From contig JBAWXZ010000004.1 of NCBI GenBank assembly GCA_037143795.1, positions 124,001-188,000 of the forward strand: 64,000 bases of DNA, read 5' to 3'. Under the pieces are notes generated by a model that saw only the letters and a list, made by a program, of their open reading frames with translations, had not been told where the DNA came from and made no database searches. Below, piece after piece: positions 52,804 to 60,931 of the stretch. Both the position numbers and the translations under genes were made by a program. Each line of letters begins with the position of its first letter. Position 1 is the stretch's first letter. The DNA comes from Firm-13 sp037143795 (GTDB taxonomy: Bacteria; Bacillota; Clostridia; Saccharofermentanales; Saccharofermentanaceae).

Positions 52804-53523
52804 TCACGCGGATGTTGTTTCAAATTTATAACCGACGCCCCATACAGTCTTGATATGCCAATTCACATCTTTTGTGGCATCTTCAATCTTTTCACGAATT
52901 CTCTTCACATGAACATCTACGGTTCTGGATTCCCCGTAAAAATCATAGCCCCATACATTTTCAAGGAGCAATTCACGCGTAAAAACACGGTTCGGGTGGG
53001 AAGCCAGAAAAAAGAGAAGTTCCAGTTCCTTGGGGGGCATCTCAACTTCCTGTCCGGCAACTATTACAGCATATCTGGCTTTATCGATTACAAGGCCTTT
53101 ATACTGCACTACCTCACCAGGTTCCTTTGTCTCTGCCGGAAGTACCAGGGTTTCTTCCTTCTTTTCAACACGGCGTAAAATCGCCTTAACCCTTGCAAGC
53201 AGTTCTTTTGGCTCAAAAGGTTTTTGGACATAGTCGTCAGCACCCAATTCGAGACCGACAACCTTATCAAGGGTATCCGTGCGGGCAGTCAGCATAATGA
53301 TCGGAGTATCCGATACTTTCCGGATTTCCCGGCAAATGTCATATCCGTCTTTTCCCGGCAGCATAAGGTCAAGTACTACAATATCAGGTGAAGAAATCAT
53401 AAATGTCTCAAAAGCTCTTTCGCCGGTAAGGCAACTGATTACAGCAAAACCATCCTTGTCAAAATAGAGGCGCAGGACCTCTACGATATTCGGATCATCA
53501 TCCACAACAAGAACTTTTTTCAT
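52804..53523 (-). CDS. OmpR/PhoB-family response regulator
   Basis: A 239-residue regulator. The receiver has acidic pocket VDDD (8-10), phospho-acceptor Asp52 in VLDLMLPGKDG, Thr79 and Lys101. The C-terminal winged helix ends with VWGYDFYGESRTVDVHVKRIREKI and VWGVGYKFE. It forms a pair with the kinase encoded just downstream. It follows nrdR by nine bases, so it is expressed from the ftsZ-nrdR transcript or an internal promoter. Target genes are not evident. Confidence 0.94.
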   Translation of the reverse strand: MKKVLVVDDDPNIVEVLRLYFDKDGFAVISCLTGERAFETFMISSPDIVVLDLMLPGKDGYDICREIRKVSDTPIIMLTARTDTLDKVVGLELGADDYVQKPFEPKELLARVKAILRRVEKKEETLVLPAETKEPGEVVQYKGLVIDKARYAVIVAGQEVEMPPKELELLFFLASHPNRVFTRELLLENVWGYDFYGESRTVDVHVKRIREKIEDATKDVNWHIKTVWGVGYKFETTSA

Positions 53524-53532
53524 AGATTCACC

Positions 53533-53988
53533 TCACGTTTTGTTAAGCATCTCATTAAGTTCTTCAAGGAAAGAATTCACATCCTTGAACTGTCGGTACA
53601 CCGACGCGAAGCGAACATAAGCGACTTCATCAATTTCCTTAAGTTTCTTCATGACCAGTTCACCGATATCCTGAGAAGAAATTTCACGGTTAACAGCGTT
53701 CTGAACCTGTCCTTCAACGAATGTTAATAATCCCATCAGCTGTTCATTCGAGACAGGCCTCTTTTCGCAGGCCTTCAAAAGTCCGTTAAGGAGTTTATCC
53801 CGGTTGAATGGTTCGCGGGTACCGTCTTTCTTAACCACCAGAAGCGGAAGCGTCTCTATTTTCTCATATGTTGTAAAACGCGCACCGCATCCGATGCACT
53901 CTCTTCTGCGTCGAATAGCTGCGCCATCCTCCGCCGGTCGTGAATCAATAACCCTGTCTTCGTCATGTCCGCAAAATGGGCACTTCAT
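53533..53988 (-). CDS. nrdR: Transcriptional repressor NrdR
   Basis: A 151-residue protein. The zinc ribbon uses Cys3, Cys6, Cys31 and Cys34 (CPFC, CIGC); the ATP-cone follows (LLVVKKDGTREPFNRDKLLNGL). NrdR senses ATP/dATP and represses ribonucleotide reductase genes. Six bases separate it from ftsZ, so the two share a message. Confidence 0.97.
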   Translation of the reverse strand: MKCPFCGHDEDRVIDSRPAEDGAAIRRRRECIGCGARFTTYEKIETLPLLVVKKDGTREPFNRDKLLNGLLKACEKRPVSNEQLMGLLTFVEGQVQNAVNREISSQDIGELVMKKLKEIDEVAYVRFASVYRQFKDVNSFLEELNEMLNKT

Positions 53989-53994
53989 ATCTTC

Positions 53995-55566
53995 TCACTC
54001 ATCCAAATTGTCGTTGTCAGTAAGAAACCAGGGAAGGATACGGTTCTTCTTCTCCGGCTGCTTCGGCTCAGGGCCTGCAGCTGCTGCCGGTGCACGTCCG
54101 GAACGGGACGGAGCAACATTCGGCTGCGGGCGTCCGCCGCCCTGCTGCGGATAACTGGAAGGTGCAGGTGTTGTATAGGGAACCTGCTGCTGAGGTGCAT
54201 AAGGGGTCTGCTGAGGCGCATAGGGAGCCTGCTGAGGTGCATAGGGAGGCTGCTGGGGATATGCAGGCTGATTCGGGAAACCCTGCTGAGGATAACCGGA
54301 AGGCTGAGTATACGGTGCGCCGGAAGCGCCTGGCTGGCCTGCCGTAAAATATCCGTCATGACCCTGTTCCTCAAGCGGAACAAAAGTCCTGGTTGGTGCA
54401 GCCGGTTTTGGCTGTTCCGGATCTCCGAAGAGGAACTGCGGCATTTCGGGCTGTCTTCTTGCAGCGGGAGCTTCATCCTGTTTGTTGTAAGCAGAAGCAA
54501 CGGCAGCCTGGGAAGCATGTACGGGCTCCCGGGTTGAGCTGATCGGAGGATTATTCCGGGAAAGGTTCGATGTAGCCGGACGGAAAGTAGCCGGCTGGTC
54601 GGCGCGGTCAAATCCGGAAGCAATAACCGTTATCATGATCTCATCTTCGAGTGTAGGATCTATCACGGCACCGACAATAATGTCAGCATCGCCGGAAACT
54701 GCATCACGGACAACAGAGGCGGCTTCATCAATTTCGTGAAGCTTCATGTTGCGACCGCCGGTAAAGTTAATGATAACGCCGCGTGCGCCGTCAATAGTTG
54801 TATCAAGCAGCGGGCTGTTGATGGCCTGTTTGACAGCTGTAGCCGCACGGTTCTCGCCGGAAGCTCTTCCGATTCCCATATGGCATACACCCGCATTCGT
54901 CATGACACGGCGTACATCCGCAAGATCGAGGTTGATCAGTCCGGGAATAGCTACAAGGTCTGATATTCCGGCAACGCCGAACTTCAGGACCTGGTCTGCC
55001 ATATTGAAAGCATCGTCAATTGAAGTATCTTCATCCGTGATTTCCAGAAGCTTGTCATTTGCGACAACAATGAGGGAATCAACGTATTTTTCAATTTCAC
55101 GGATACCGCGTTCTGCATTCTGCAGACGGCGGGGTCCTTCAAAACGGAAAGGCTTTGTTACGACAGCAACTGTCAGAATACCAAGCTCACGTGCAATCTG
55201 TGCTACAACAGGTGCTGCACCGGTTCCGGTACCTCCGCCCATTCCCGCAGTGATGAAAAGCATATCAGTACCGCGGATTGCCTGGGCTATCTCATCCTTG
55301 GATTCTTCCGCAGCCTTTTCACCAATACTGGGGTCAGCACCGCAGCCTAATCCTCTGGTTATTTTTTCACCGATTTGAATTCTTGTAGGAGCCTTCGAAC
55401 GGGCAAGAGCCTGATGATCCGTATTAATCGAAATAAAATCAATTCCCTGTACGGCACTATCGATCATGCGATCAATTGCATTACAGCCGCCTCCGCCTAT
55501 TCCGACTACTTTAATCGCGGCAAAGGGTTCTTCTTCCATCGAGAAGCCAAGTCTATAATCTGACAT
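53995..55566 (-). CDS. ftsZ: Cell division protein FtsZ with long repeat-rich linker
   Basis: A 523-residue FtsZ, against about 380 in many relatives. The tubulin signature GGGTGTGAAP (110-119), NTDHQAL near 48 and NFTGGRNMKLHEID near 240 are present. After about residue 320 comes a linker of some 180 residues, rich in Pro, Gln, Tyr and Ala, with tandem APQQ-PY units. It ends in a C-terminal peptide NRILPWFLTDND that fits the FtsZ tail contacting membrane partners. GGAGG precedes the ATG. It polymerises as the Z-ring. Confidence 0.97.
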   Translation of the reverse strand: MSDYRLGFSMEEEPFAAIKVVGIGGGGCNAIDRMIDSAVQGIDFISINTDHQALARSKAPTRIQIGEKITRGLGCGADPSIGEKAAEESKDEIAQAIRGTDMLFITAGMGGGTGTGAAPVVAQIARELGILTVAVVTKPFRFEGPRRLQNAERGIREIEKYVDSLIVVANDKLLEITDEDTSIDDAFNMADQVLKFGVAGISDLVAIPGLINLDLADVRRVMTNAGVCHMGIGRASGENRAATAVKQAINSPLLDTTIDGARGVIINFTGGRNMKLHEIDEAASVVRDAVSGDADIIVGAVIDPTLEDEIMITVIASGFDRADQPATFRPATSNLSRNNPPISSTREPVHASQAAVASAYNKQDEAPAARRQPEMPQFLFGDPEQPKPAAPTRTFVPLEEQGHDGYFTAGQPGASGAPYTQPSGYPQQGFPNQPAYPQQPPYAPQQAPYAPQQTPYAPQQQVPYTTPAPSSYPQQGGGRPQPNVAPSRSGRAPAAAAGPEPKQPEKKNRILPWFLTDNDNLDE

Positions 55567-55641
55567 TCTGTAACCTCCGTATATTTCAATAGCATTTCAC
55601 ATTATGTGCCATATGAGGATTCTATTGTGTCAATTTACCTG

Positions 55642-55670
55642 ATTCTACACTAAATATGGTGGTCAGGCAA
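55642..55670 (-). promoter_or_regulatory. Promoter of ftsZ
   Basis: TTGCCT (55665-55670) and TAGAAT (55642-55647) are 17 bases apart on the minus strand, about 75 bases before ftsZ. It lies in the 183-base gap after sbp, which otherwise holds only a short stem (CACGA/TCGTG). Confidence 0.6.
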
Positions 55671-55749
55671 TAGAATTCCCCTGTTTTGTTGCAATTATAT
55701 TACACGAACTTGTCGTGATTCCAGTTAAATGATTTGCGCATGATAATTA

Positions 55750-56115
55750 TTAACTCTCCTTTGCTTTTCTATTGTCTTTCCATTGATCATATCTCTCAAG
55801 CAGCATTCGCCGGATCATTGAGAAATTCAGGAATATCCGATTGCCGAATGCAAACACCGCCGCCAGGTTAAGCGGAAGATTAAGTTGATCGCCAAGGGCG
55901 GCGACAGCAACGGCGATAAGTCCGTTACCCAGAAGACCTGTAACAAACAGGCGAATATTGAACTCGTTTTTCATGTTGGCCACAATAGCCCCCATAATTG
56001 AGTCAAGAATCGCCAGTATGGCAACCGCCACATATGATGAATATGCAGTCGGTATATCCACGTTCAGGAACAGTCCGAGTAAAAGACCAGCAATCAGCCC
56101 CAATAATGGTAACAT
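55750..56115 (-). CDS. sbp: Small basic membrane protein Sbp (DUF1290)
   Basis: A 121-residue integral membrane protein with three to four hydrophobic segments and a basic C-terminal tail (RRMLLERYDQWKDNRKAKES). It matches the DUF1290/Sbp family that lies between divIB and ftsZ in Bacillota. Function is not established; its constant position suggests a link to division. It starts 14 bases after ftsQ. Confidence 0.9.
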   Translation of the reverse strand: MLPLLGLIAGLLLGLFLNVDIPTAYSSYVAVAILAILDSIMGAIVANMKNEFNIRLFVTGLLGNGLIAVAVAALGDQLNLPLNLAAVFAFGNRIFLNFSMIRRMLLERYDQWKDNRKAKES

Positions 56116-56128
56116 ACTTTTTGTCCTT

Positions 56129-56983
56129 TCAGTTCACCGGGCGAAAAGTATACTCTTCACCGGACATATCCAAGACTCCGTCACCGACAGAATCAAACTT
56201 ATTCTGTTCTGCCGCATACCGCAGCCAGCTCATATCTGCCGTTATATTTTTAAGTGACCCGATGCGAACCAGAAACTCTTTTTGTGTTGACGGCAGAATC
56301 AGAGTAAGAAAAGTGGTGCTGCCCTCCAGGGAACGTACGCTTCTGACGCATTTGATGAGAGAAAAATCACTATTCTTGCTTTTGTTCTCATCTGCAGCCA
56401 AAATTGCATTCAATATTGTAATACAGGTATTCAGTCCTTTTCCTTCTGTCATGTCGATCTTCTCGCCAAGAGCAGACGACCTCACGGGAAGTCCCTCCAT
56501 AAGGGGTACCCCTGTCGGCGCAGCTCCTTCGGAAAGTTCCACGACGACACCTTCGGTATCAATGACAGCATATCCGTCAGGAAGTTCAGCATATCCGATT
56601 TTTTGACGTTCGTTAATGGTAAACAGAACTTTTGAAGGAAAAACAACCTGTATTTTGATATCATTGATATAAGGATAATCATTGCAAAGCTCTTTTTCTA
56701 TATTACCATATCGAAGTGTAAATAGCTGAATAATTCCGCCTCCAAGGTTACGGAAAAGATGTTCTCCGACAGTAAGACCGCTGTTTGACAGAAGCTCTTC
56801 CTTTGAAATCTCATTACATCCTGTAACATCAATCTGTTTTATGTAGAACTGCGGAAGCGTCGCGATGAGTATTGCCGCCAGAAGAAACGCAAAAAGCACT
56901 GAATAAAAGACGATGCGGCGGCCGGCCCTGCGAATCGGGCGGGGGCTTTCATCTGTCAGTACAATCTTCTCCGTTTCCTTCAA
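56129..56983 (-). CDS. ftsQ: Cell division protein FtsQ/DivIB
   Basis: A 284-residue bitopic protein. A short basic cytoplasmic tail (RPIRRAGRRIVF) leads to one membrane span (about 26-45) and a POTRA domain (IKQIDVTGCNEISKEELLSNSGLTVGEHLF), followed by the FtsQ beta domain (VVFPSKVLFTINERQKIGYAELPDGYAVIDTEGVVVE). It bridges FtsL/DivIC with the septal synthases. It follows murG by 15 bases. Confidence 0.92.
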   Translation of the reverse strand: MKETEKIVLTDESPRPIRRAGRRIVFYSVLFAFLLAAILIATLPQFYIKQIDVTGCNEISKEELLSNSGLTVGEHLFRNLGGGIIQLFTLRYGNIEKELCNDYPYINDIKIQVVFPSKVLFTINERQKIGYAELPDGYAVIDTEGVVVELSEGAAPTGVPLMEGLPVRSSALGEKIDMTEGKGLNTCITILNAILAADENKSKNSDFSLIKCVRSVRSLEGSTTFLTLILPSTQKEFLVRIGSLKNITADMSWLRYAAEQNKFDSVGDGVLDMSGEEYTFRPVN

Positions 56984-56998
56984 TACATCTTCTCCTCA

Positions 56999-58114
56999 TT
57001 AAATATTCGTTTTATTTTTTTCCGCTGAAAGCCTGAAAATCTGTTCCGCAATATCCCTGTCCGCCAGCGGCTTTGCAAGGGATTTGGCACACTCCCCCAT
57101 CTTCAGCAGACGGGCTTTATCCAAAATGACCGGTATGACTGCATCATACAGTGTCCGGGCACAGACCTCCGAGTCTTTCATGAGGATGGCGGCGCCCGCC
57201 TTCTCAAAGGCCCTGGCATTACATGTCTGGTGATCGCCGGCCGCAAAAGGGTATGGAATCATGACGGAAGGCACGCCAAGGGCAGCAACCTCCGCACAGG
57301 TTATGGCACCCGCCCGGCAGATAATAAGATCCGCCGCTGCCATATATGTCTGGGGATTATATATATATTCCCTGACTTCAAGTTTATTATTTGTCACGGT
57401 AAGGCTTTCATTCAATTCTGCAAACTGCTGCTTACCTGCGGAAAGAATGATCCGGGTCTTAGTGCCGGCCATCATTTCTGACAGGGCTGTAACAGATTGA
57501 TTGATCGTCCGTGCCCCAAGGCTTCCGCCCATAGCCAAAAGAAAAACCGTATCATCCGGAATATCCAGTTCTTTTCTGGCTGCCGCACGAGTTGTCTCGA
57601 AAAATATTTTTTTCACCGGGTTTCCGGTAAAAATAACGGACTTTGCCTTTGGAAAACAAGCCTCCATGCCTGCAAAGCTTGTGCATACAACATCGGCCCT
57701 TCTTGACATAAGGCGGTTTGATCTCCCTGGAAATGCATTCTGTTCATGCAGAAGGACAGGGATCTTCTCGTGGTAGGCTGCAGATACCAGAGGGGTGCAG
57801 ACATAGCCGCCTGTTCCAATTACAACATCCGGGGCAAAATCGCGGATAAGAGAAATACAGGACTTCCTCCCGGCAGCAAAATCCATAAAAGCCTTTGCCA
57901 TTTTGACTGATGGCCTGGACGGCACGCCCCTTGCACGTATCGGGTGTATCACATATCCGGATCGGGGAACAATATCACTTTCCATGCCGCGCTGTGTACC
58001 GCAGAACTCTATCTCGCTCTGCGGGTCCTCCGCCCGGATGCGGTCTGCAATTGCTATCGCAGGGTTTATATGTCCGCTGGTGCCTCCGCCTGCGATCAGA
58101 ACTCGAATTCCCAT
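56999..58114 (-). CDS. murG: UDP-GlcNAc:lipid I GlcNAc transferase
   Basis: A 371-residue GT-B glycosyltransferase. The lipid-acceptor loop GGGTSGHINPAIAIA is at the start, GTGGYVCTPLVSAAYHEKIPVLLHEQN near 95, and ICRAGAITCAEVAALGVPSVMIPYPFAAGDHQTCNA near 265 binds UDP-GlcNAc. It makes lipid II from lipid I at the inner membrane face. It lies ten bases after ftsW. Confidence 0.97.
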   Translation of the reverse strand: MGIRVLIAGGGTSGHINPAIAIADRIRAEDPQSEIEFCGTQRGMESDIVPRSGYVIHPIRARGVPSRPSVKMAKAFMDFAAGRKSCISLIRDFAPDVVIGTGGYVCTPLVSAAYHEKIPVLLHEQNAFPGRSNRLMSRRADVVCTSFAGMEACFPKAKSVIFTGNPVKKIFFETTRAAARKELDIPDDTVFLLAMGGSLGARTINQSVTALSEMMAGTKTRIILSAGKQQFAELNESLTVTNNKLEVREYIYNPQTYMAAADLIICRAGAITCAEVAALGVPSVMIPYPFAAGDHQTCNARAFEKAGAAILMKDSEVCARTLYDAVIPVILDKARLLKMGECAKSLAKPLADRDIAEQIFRLSAEKNKTNI

Positions 58115-58124
58115 ACTTTTCTCC

Positions 58125-59444
58125 TTAGTTGAGATATGTAATTTTTTTACGGCTCACACCGGTTCTTGAAACAGCAAGAATCAGTCCGACTGCTGCAAGG
58201 AAGAACAGATTTGCTGTTCCGCCGTAGCTGAAAAATGGCAGGGTTACACCTGTCGGAGGTATAACACCCAAAGAAACGGCAATATTGAAGGCTGCCTGAA
58301 TTACAATCAGGCTCGTATATCCAACGGCCAAAATGCGTGCAAAATCACTCTGCGCCCGCCATGCAATCGAAAGGCCTCCGCACAGGAACGCCCAGAAGAG
58401 AATAATTATGGAGACTCCGCCGATAAAGCCGAGCTCCTCGCAGGCAATAGCATATACGTAATCATTGTGCGCAGCGGGCAGATACTGATACTTCTGACGG
58501 CTGCTACCAAAGCCGACGCCTGAGACTCCGCCGGAGCCAATGGCGATCATCGACTGCTTGCTCTGATACACATCATCATCCGAAGCCGCACCGCTGCTTT
58601 CGGCTTCCGCTGCGGCAGCAGCGGCCGCCGTCTCTTCACTGTTCATTGTTGAGAAAATATTCAAACGCGTAATGACATGCTCAAAATTGCCCATGAATTT
58701 CTCTTTCTGTGTATAAGAGGTAGACAGCATCAGCACAGTGCACGCAATCAGCGCCATTGTAATCAGCATGAGGCCTCCGTCAATCCACGATTTGAGCGGA
58801 ATGCCCGACACCAGAAAACAGATGAATGATATTGTAGTCATAATAATGAAAAATGACATATGAGGCTGCAGCAAAACGAATACAAGGCATACCATCAGCA
58901 TTCCGACAGGAATTACAATATCTACGATGCAGTCAAGATAGGATTGCCCTCGGGCTGACCTGCACTTCAGTTTCCCTGCTTTTCGCCGCCGGATGATAAA
59001 TGACCGGTAACCGGCAATACAGAAGATCAGGGCGACTTTTGCCAGTTCGGACGGCTGGAATTTTTGTGCACCGATCCGGATCCACCTACGGGATCCTCCG
59101 TCTATTATGCCGAAGAATTTGGTATACACCACAAGTGCCAGTGTAATCGCATATGCCAGTGCGACAAAGCCGATGTGATCGTAAATTTTTACAGGAATAA
59201 AAATGATAACTGCTGCCACGGCAATTCCGATCAGTGTGTACCTGCCTTGTTTGAGTACATAGTACAGCGGATTTTCAGCATCATTGTACCCTGCGGACAT
59301 ACTGGCAGAAAAAAGCATAATCAGCCCGAAACAAATCAGGATGAGACTTAAGATGAGCATCGGAATACTCATCCTGTATGGACTTTCTATTTGAAACCGT
59401 TTCTCCCTTTGTGGCGCGGCGGGTCCATTATGAAGGTCGGTCAT
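58125..59444 (-). CDS. ftsW: FtsW/SpoVE-type SEDS peptidoglycan polymerase
   Basis: A 439-residue SEDS protein with about ten membrane spans. Family motifs are GGSRRWIRIGAQKFQPSELAK near 117 and QSMIAIGSGGVSGVGFGSSRQK near 297, then AHNDYVYAIACEELGFIGG and GVIPPTGVTLPFFSYGGT. A stretch of about 25 residues (266-291) rich in Ala, Glu, Ser and Asp is inserted in the large outer loop before QSMIAIG. It polymerises lipid II with the class B PBP. Its start overlaps murF as ATGA. FtsW and SpoVE cannot be told apart here. Confidence 0.93.
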   Translation of the reverse strand: MTDLHNGPAAPQREKRFQIESPYRMSIPMLILSLILICFGLIMLFSASMSAGYNDAENPLYYVLKQGRYTLIGIAVAAVIIFIPVKIYDHIGFVALAYAITLALVVYTKFFGIIDGGSRRWIRIGAQKFQPSELAKVALIFCIAGYRSFIIRRRKAGKLKCRSARGQSYLDCIVDIVIPVGMLMVCLVFVLLQPHMSFFIIMTTISFICFLVSGIPLKSWIDGGLMLITMALIACTVLMLSTSYTQKEKFMGNFEHVITRLNIFSTMNSEETAAAAAAAEAESSGAASDDDVYQSKQSMIAIGSGGVSGVGFGSSRQKYQYLPAAHNDYVYAIACEELGFIGGVSIIILFWAFLCGGLSIAWRAQSDFARILAVGYTSLIVIQAAFNIAVSLGVIPPTGVTLPFFSYGGTANLFFLAAVGLILAVSRTGVSRKKITYLN

Positions 59445-60925
59445 AATGGTGCCCCCTTTCCGGAGGGCATAGAGAACTCTTTCTCCGCATCAATTATTGC
59501 CTGAGTGACCTTTTCCATTTCAAAGGCATGTGATGCCTTAATCAGGACGACATCACCCTTACAGAGCGACTTAATCAAAGCAGTAGTCAGTTCATCCCTT
59601 GTCCCGAAAAGACGGACGGGAAGTTCCGGGTGAACGCAAACAGCTCCCGACTTTACATCCTCCCTGAAATTTCCGCATATAAAAAGCATATCAATCCCGG
59701 ATTTTGCCGCCGCTTCCCCAACTTTATAATGCTGTCCGGCAGAAAAGGCACCTAATTCAAGAATATCTCCCAGGACTGCAATTTTCCTTCTTCCGGCGGC
59801 TAGCAGTCTGACACTTTCAAAAGCAGCGGCCATCGATTCCGGACTGGCATTATATGAATCGTCATATAATGAGTAATTTGCAGTCTCAATTATCCTCCCT
59901 CTGCTTCCTGTCGGTTTAAACGACAGGAGACCTCTTTTAACGTCTTCCATGGAAACGCCCAAATATCCGGCGCACGCTATAGAGAACAAGGCATTTTTCA
60001 CATGGTGGATACCAAAGCAGGGAAGTTGAAATTCACCCAGTGATGAAAATGCTGAATTCCTGCTTTCGCGGCACATAACGGAAAATGCAGTTCCTTTGTC
60101 CGTCATATGCATGCCGGATGCACTCGAAACCATATCTGCAAAAAGAAGATCATCAGATGAAGTTTCAAGTGATGTTACACCCAGACTGCCCCACTTCCTG
60201 TTTACTGCTTTCTGCGAATAGTCTTTAAGAAGCCGGTCATCACCGTTGATCAGAAGAATTTTATCTCCGGAAAGGCCTTCACAGATTTCCATTTTAGCCA
60301 GAAGAATTTCTTCCTGGCTTCCAAGGCGCTCAATGTGAGAAACACCCACATTAGTAATGATGGCCAAATCCGGTTCTGCGATACGGGCTAATGTACGAAT
60401 TTCACCGCGCATCCGCATTCCCATTTCAACAATCAGCAGCTGTGTGTCTGATGGGGCTGAAAGGATGGTAAGCGGCATGCCGATTTCATTATTGAGATTG
60501 TGTTTGGTGGCATGCGTCCGCAAAGTATGGGAAAGGGCTGCATACAGCATCTCCCGTGTGGACGTTTTTCCCACACTTCCTGTTACGGCTATGACTTTAC
60601 ATGTGAGTTTTCTCCTATAGGCCCGTGCAAGGGCGTGAAGAGCCAAAAGTGTATCCGGCACAAGTATGCCTGCTGCACCTTTGGGGAGCATATGCTCATC
60701 ACTTATGAGAAAAAGGGACGCGTCCTTTTCATAGGCTGTCTGGCAGAAGGAGTGTCCGTCAAAGCGTTCCCCGACAAGGGCTACAAATAAGGCTCCCGGT
60801 TCAAGGGAACGAGTATCTGTTGAGACGCTGTCAACAACACGGACATCATCAATACCCGGTACCTGCGCACCTATCAGAATTCCGCCTGTTGCCTCCAGAA
60901 TTTCACTCTCTGTAAATAGCCGCAT
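59441..60925 (-). CDS. murF: UDP-MurNAc-tripeptide:D-Ala-D-Ala ligase
   Basis: A 494-residue Mur ligase. The ATP loop is VTGSVGKTST at 114-123, with HLN-type motif THATKHNLNNEIGMPLTIL, VEMGMRMRGEI, and YNASPESMAAAFESV. It adds D-Ala-D-Ala to the UDP-muramyl tripeptide. It lies six bases after murE and overlaps ftsW, with no mraY or murD between, which is unusual for this cluster. Confidence 0.96.
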   Translation of the reverse strand: MRLFTESEILEATGGILIGAQVPGIDDVRVVDSVSTDTRSLEPGALFVALVGERFDGHSFCQTAYEKDASLFLISDEHMLPKGAAGILVPDTLLALHALARAYRRKLTCKVIAVTGSVGKTSTREMLYAALSHTLRTHATKHNLNNEIGMPLTILSAPSDTQLLIVEMGMRMRGEIRTLARIAEPDLAIITNVGVSHIERLGSQEEILLAKMEICEGLSGDKILLINGDDRLLKDYSQKAVNRKWGSLGVTSLETSSDDLLFADMVSSASGMHMTDKGTAFSVMCRESRNSAFSSLGEFQLPCFGIHHVKNALFSIACAGYLGVSMEDVKRGLLSFKPTGSRGRIIETANYSLYDDSYNASPESMAAAFESVRLLAAGRRKIAVLGDILELGAFSAGQHYKVGEAAAKSGIDMLFICGNFREDVKSGAVCVHPELPVRLFGTRDELTTALIKSLCKGDVVLIKASHAFEMEKVTQAIIDAEKEFSMPSGKGAPL

Positions 60926-60931
60926 AATTGA

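Noticed and set aside
53965..54623. Long open frames on both strands across the ftsZ linker
   Set aside because: They are shadows of the Pro/Gln-rich repeat region of ftsZ, with no ribosome sites and odd composition.
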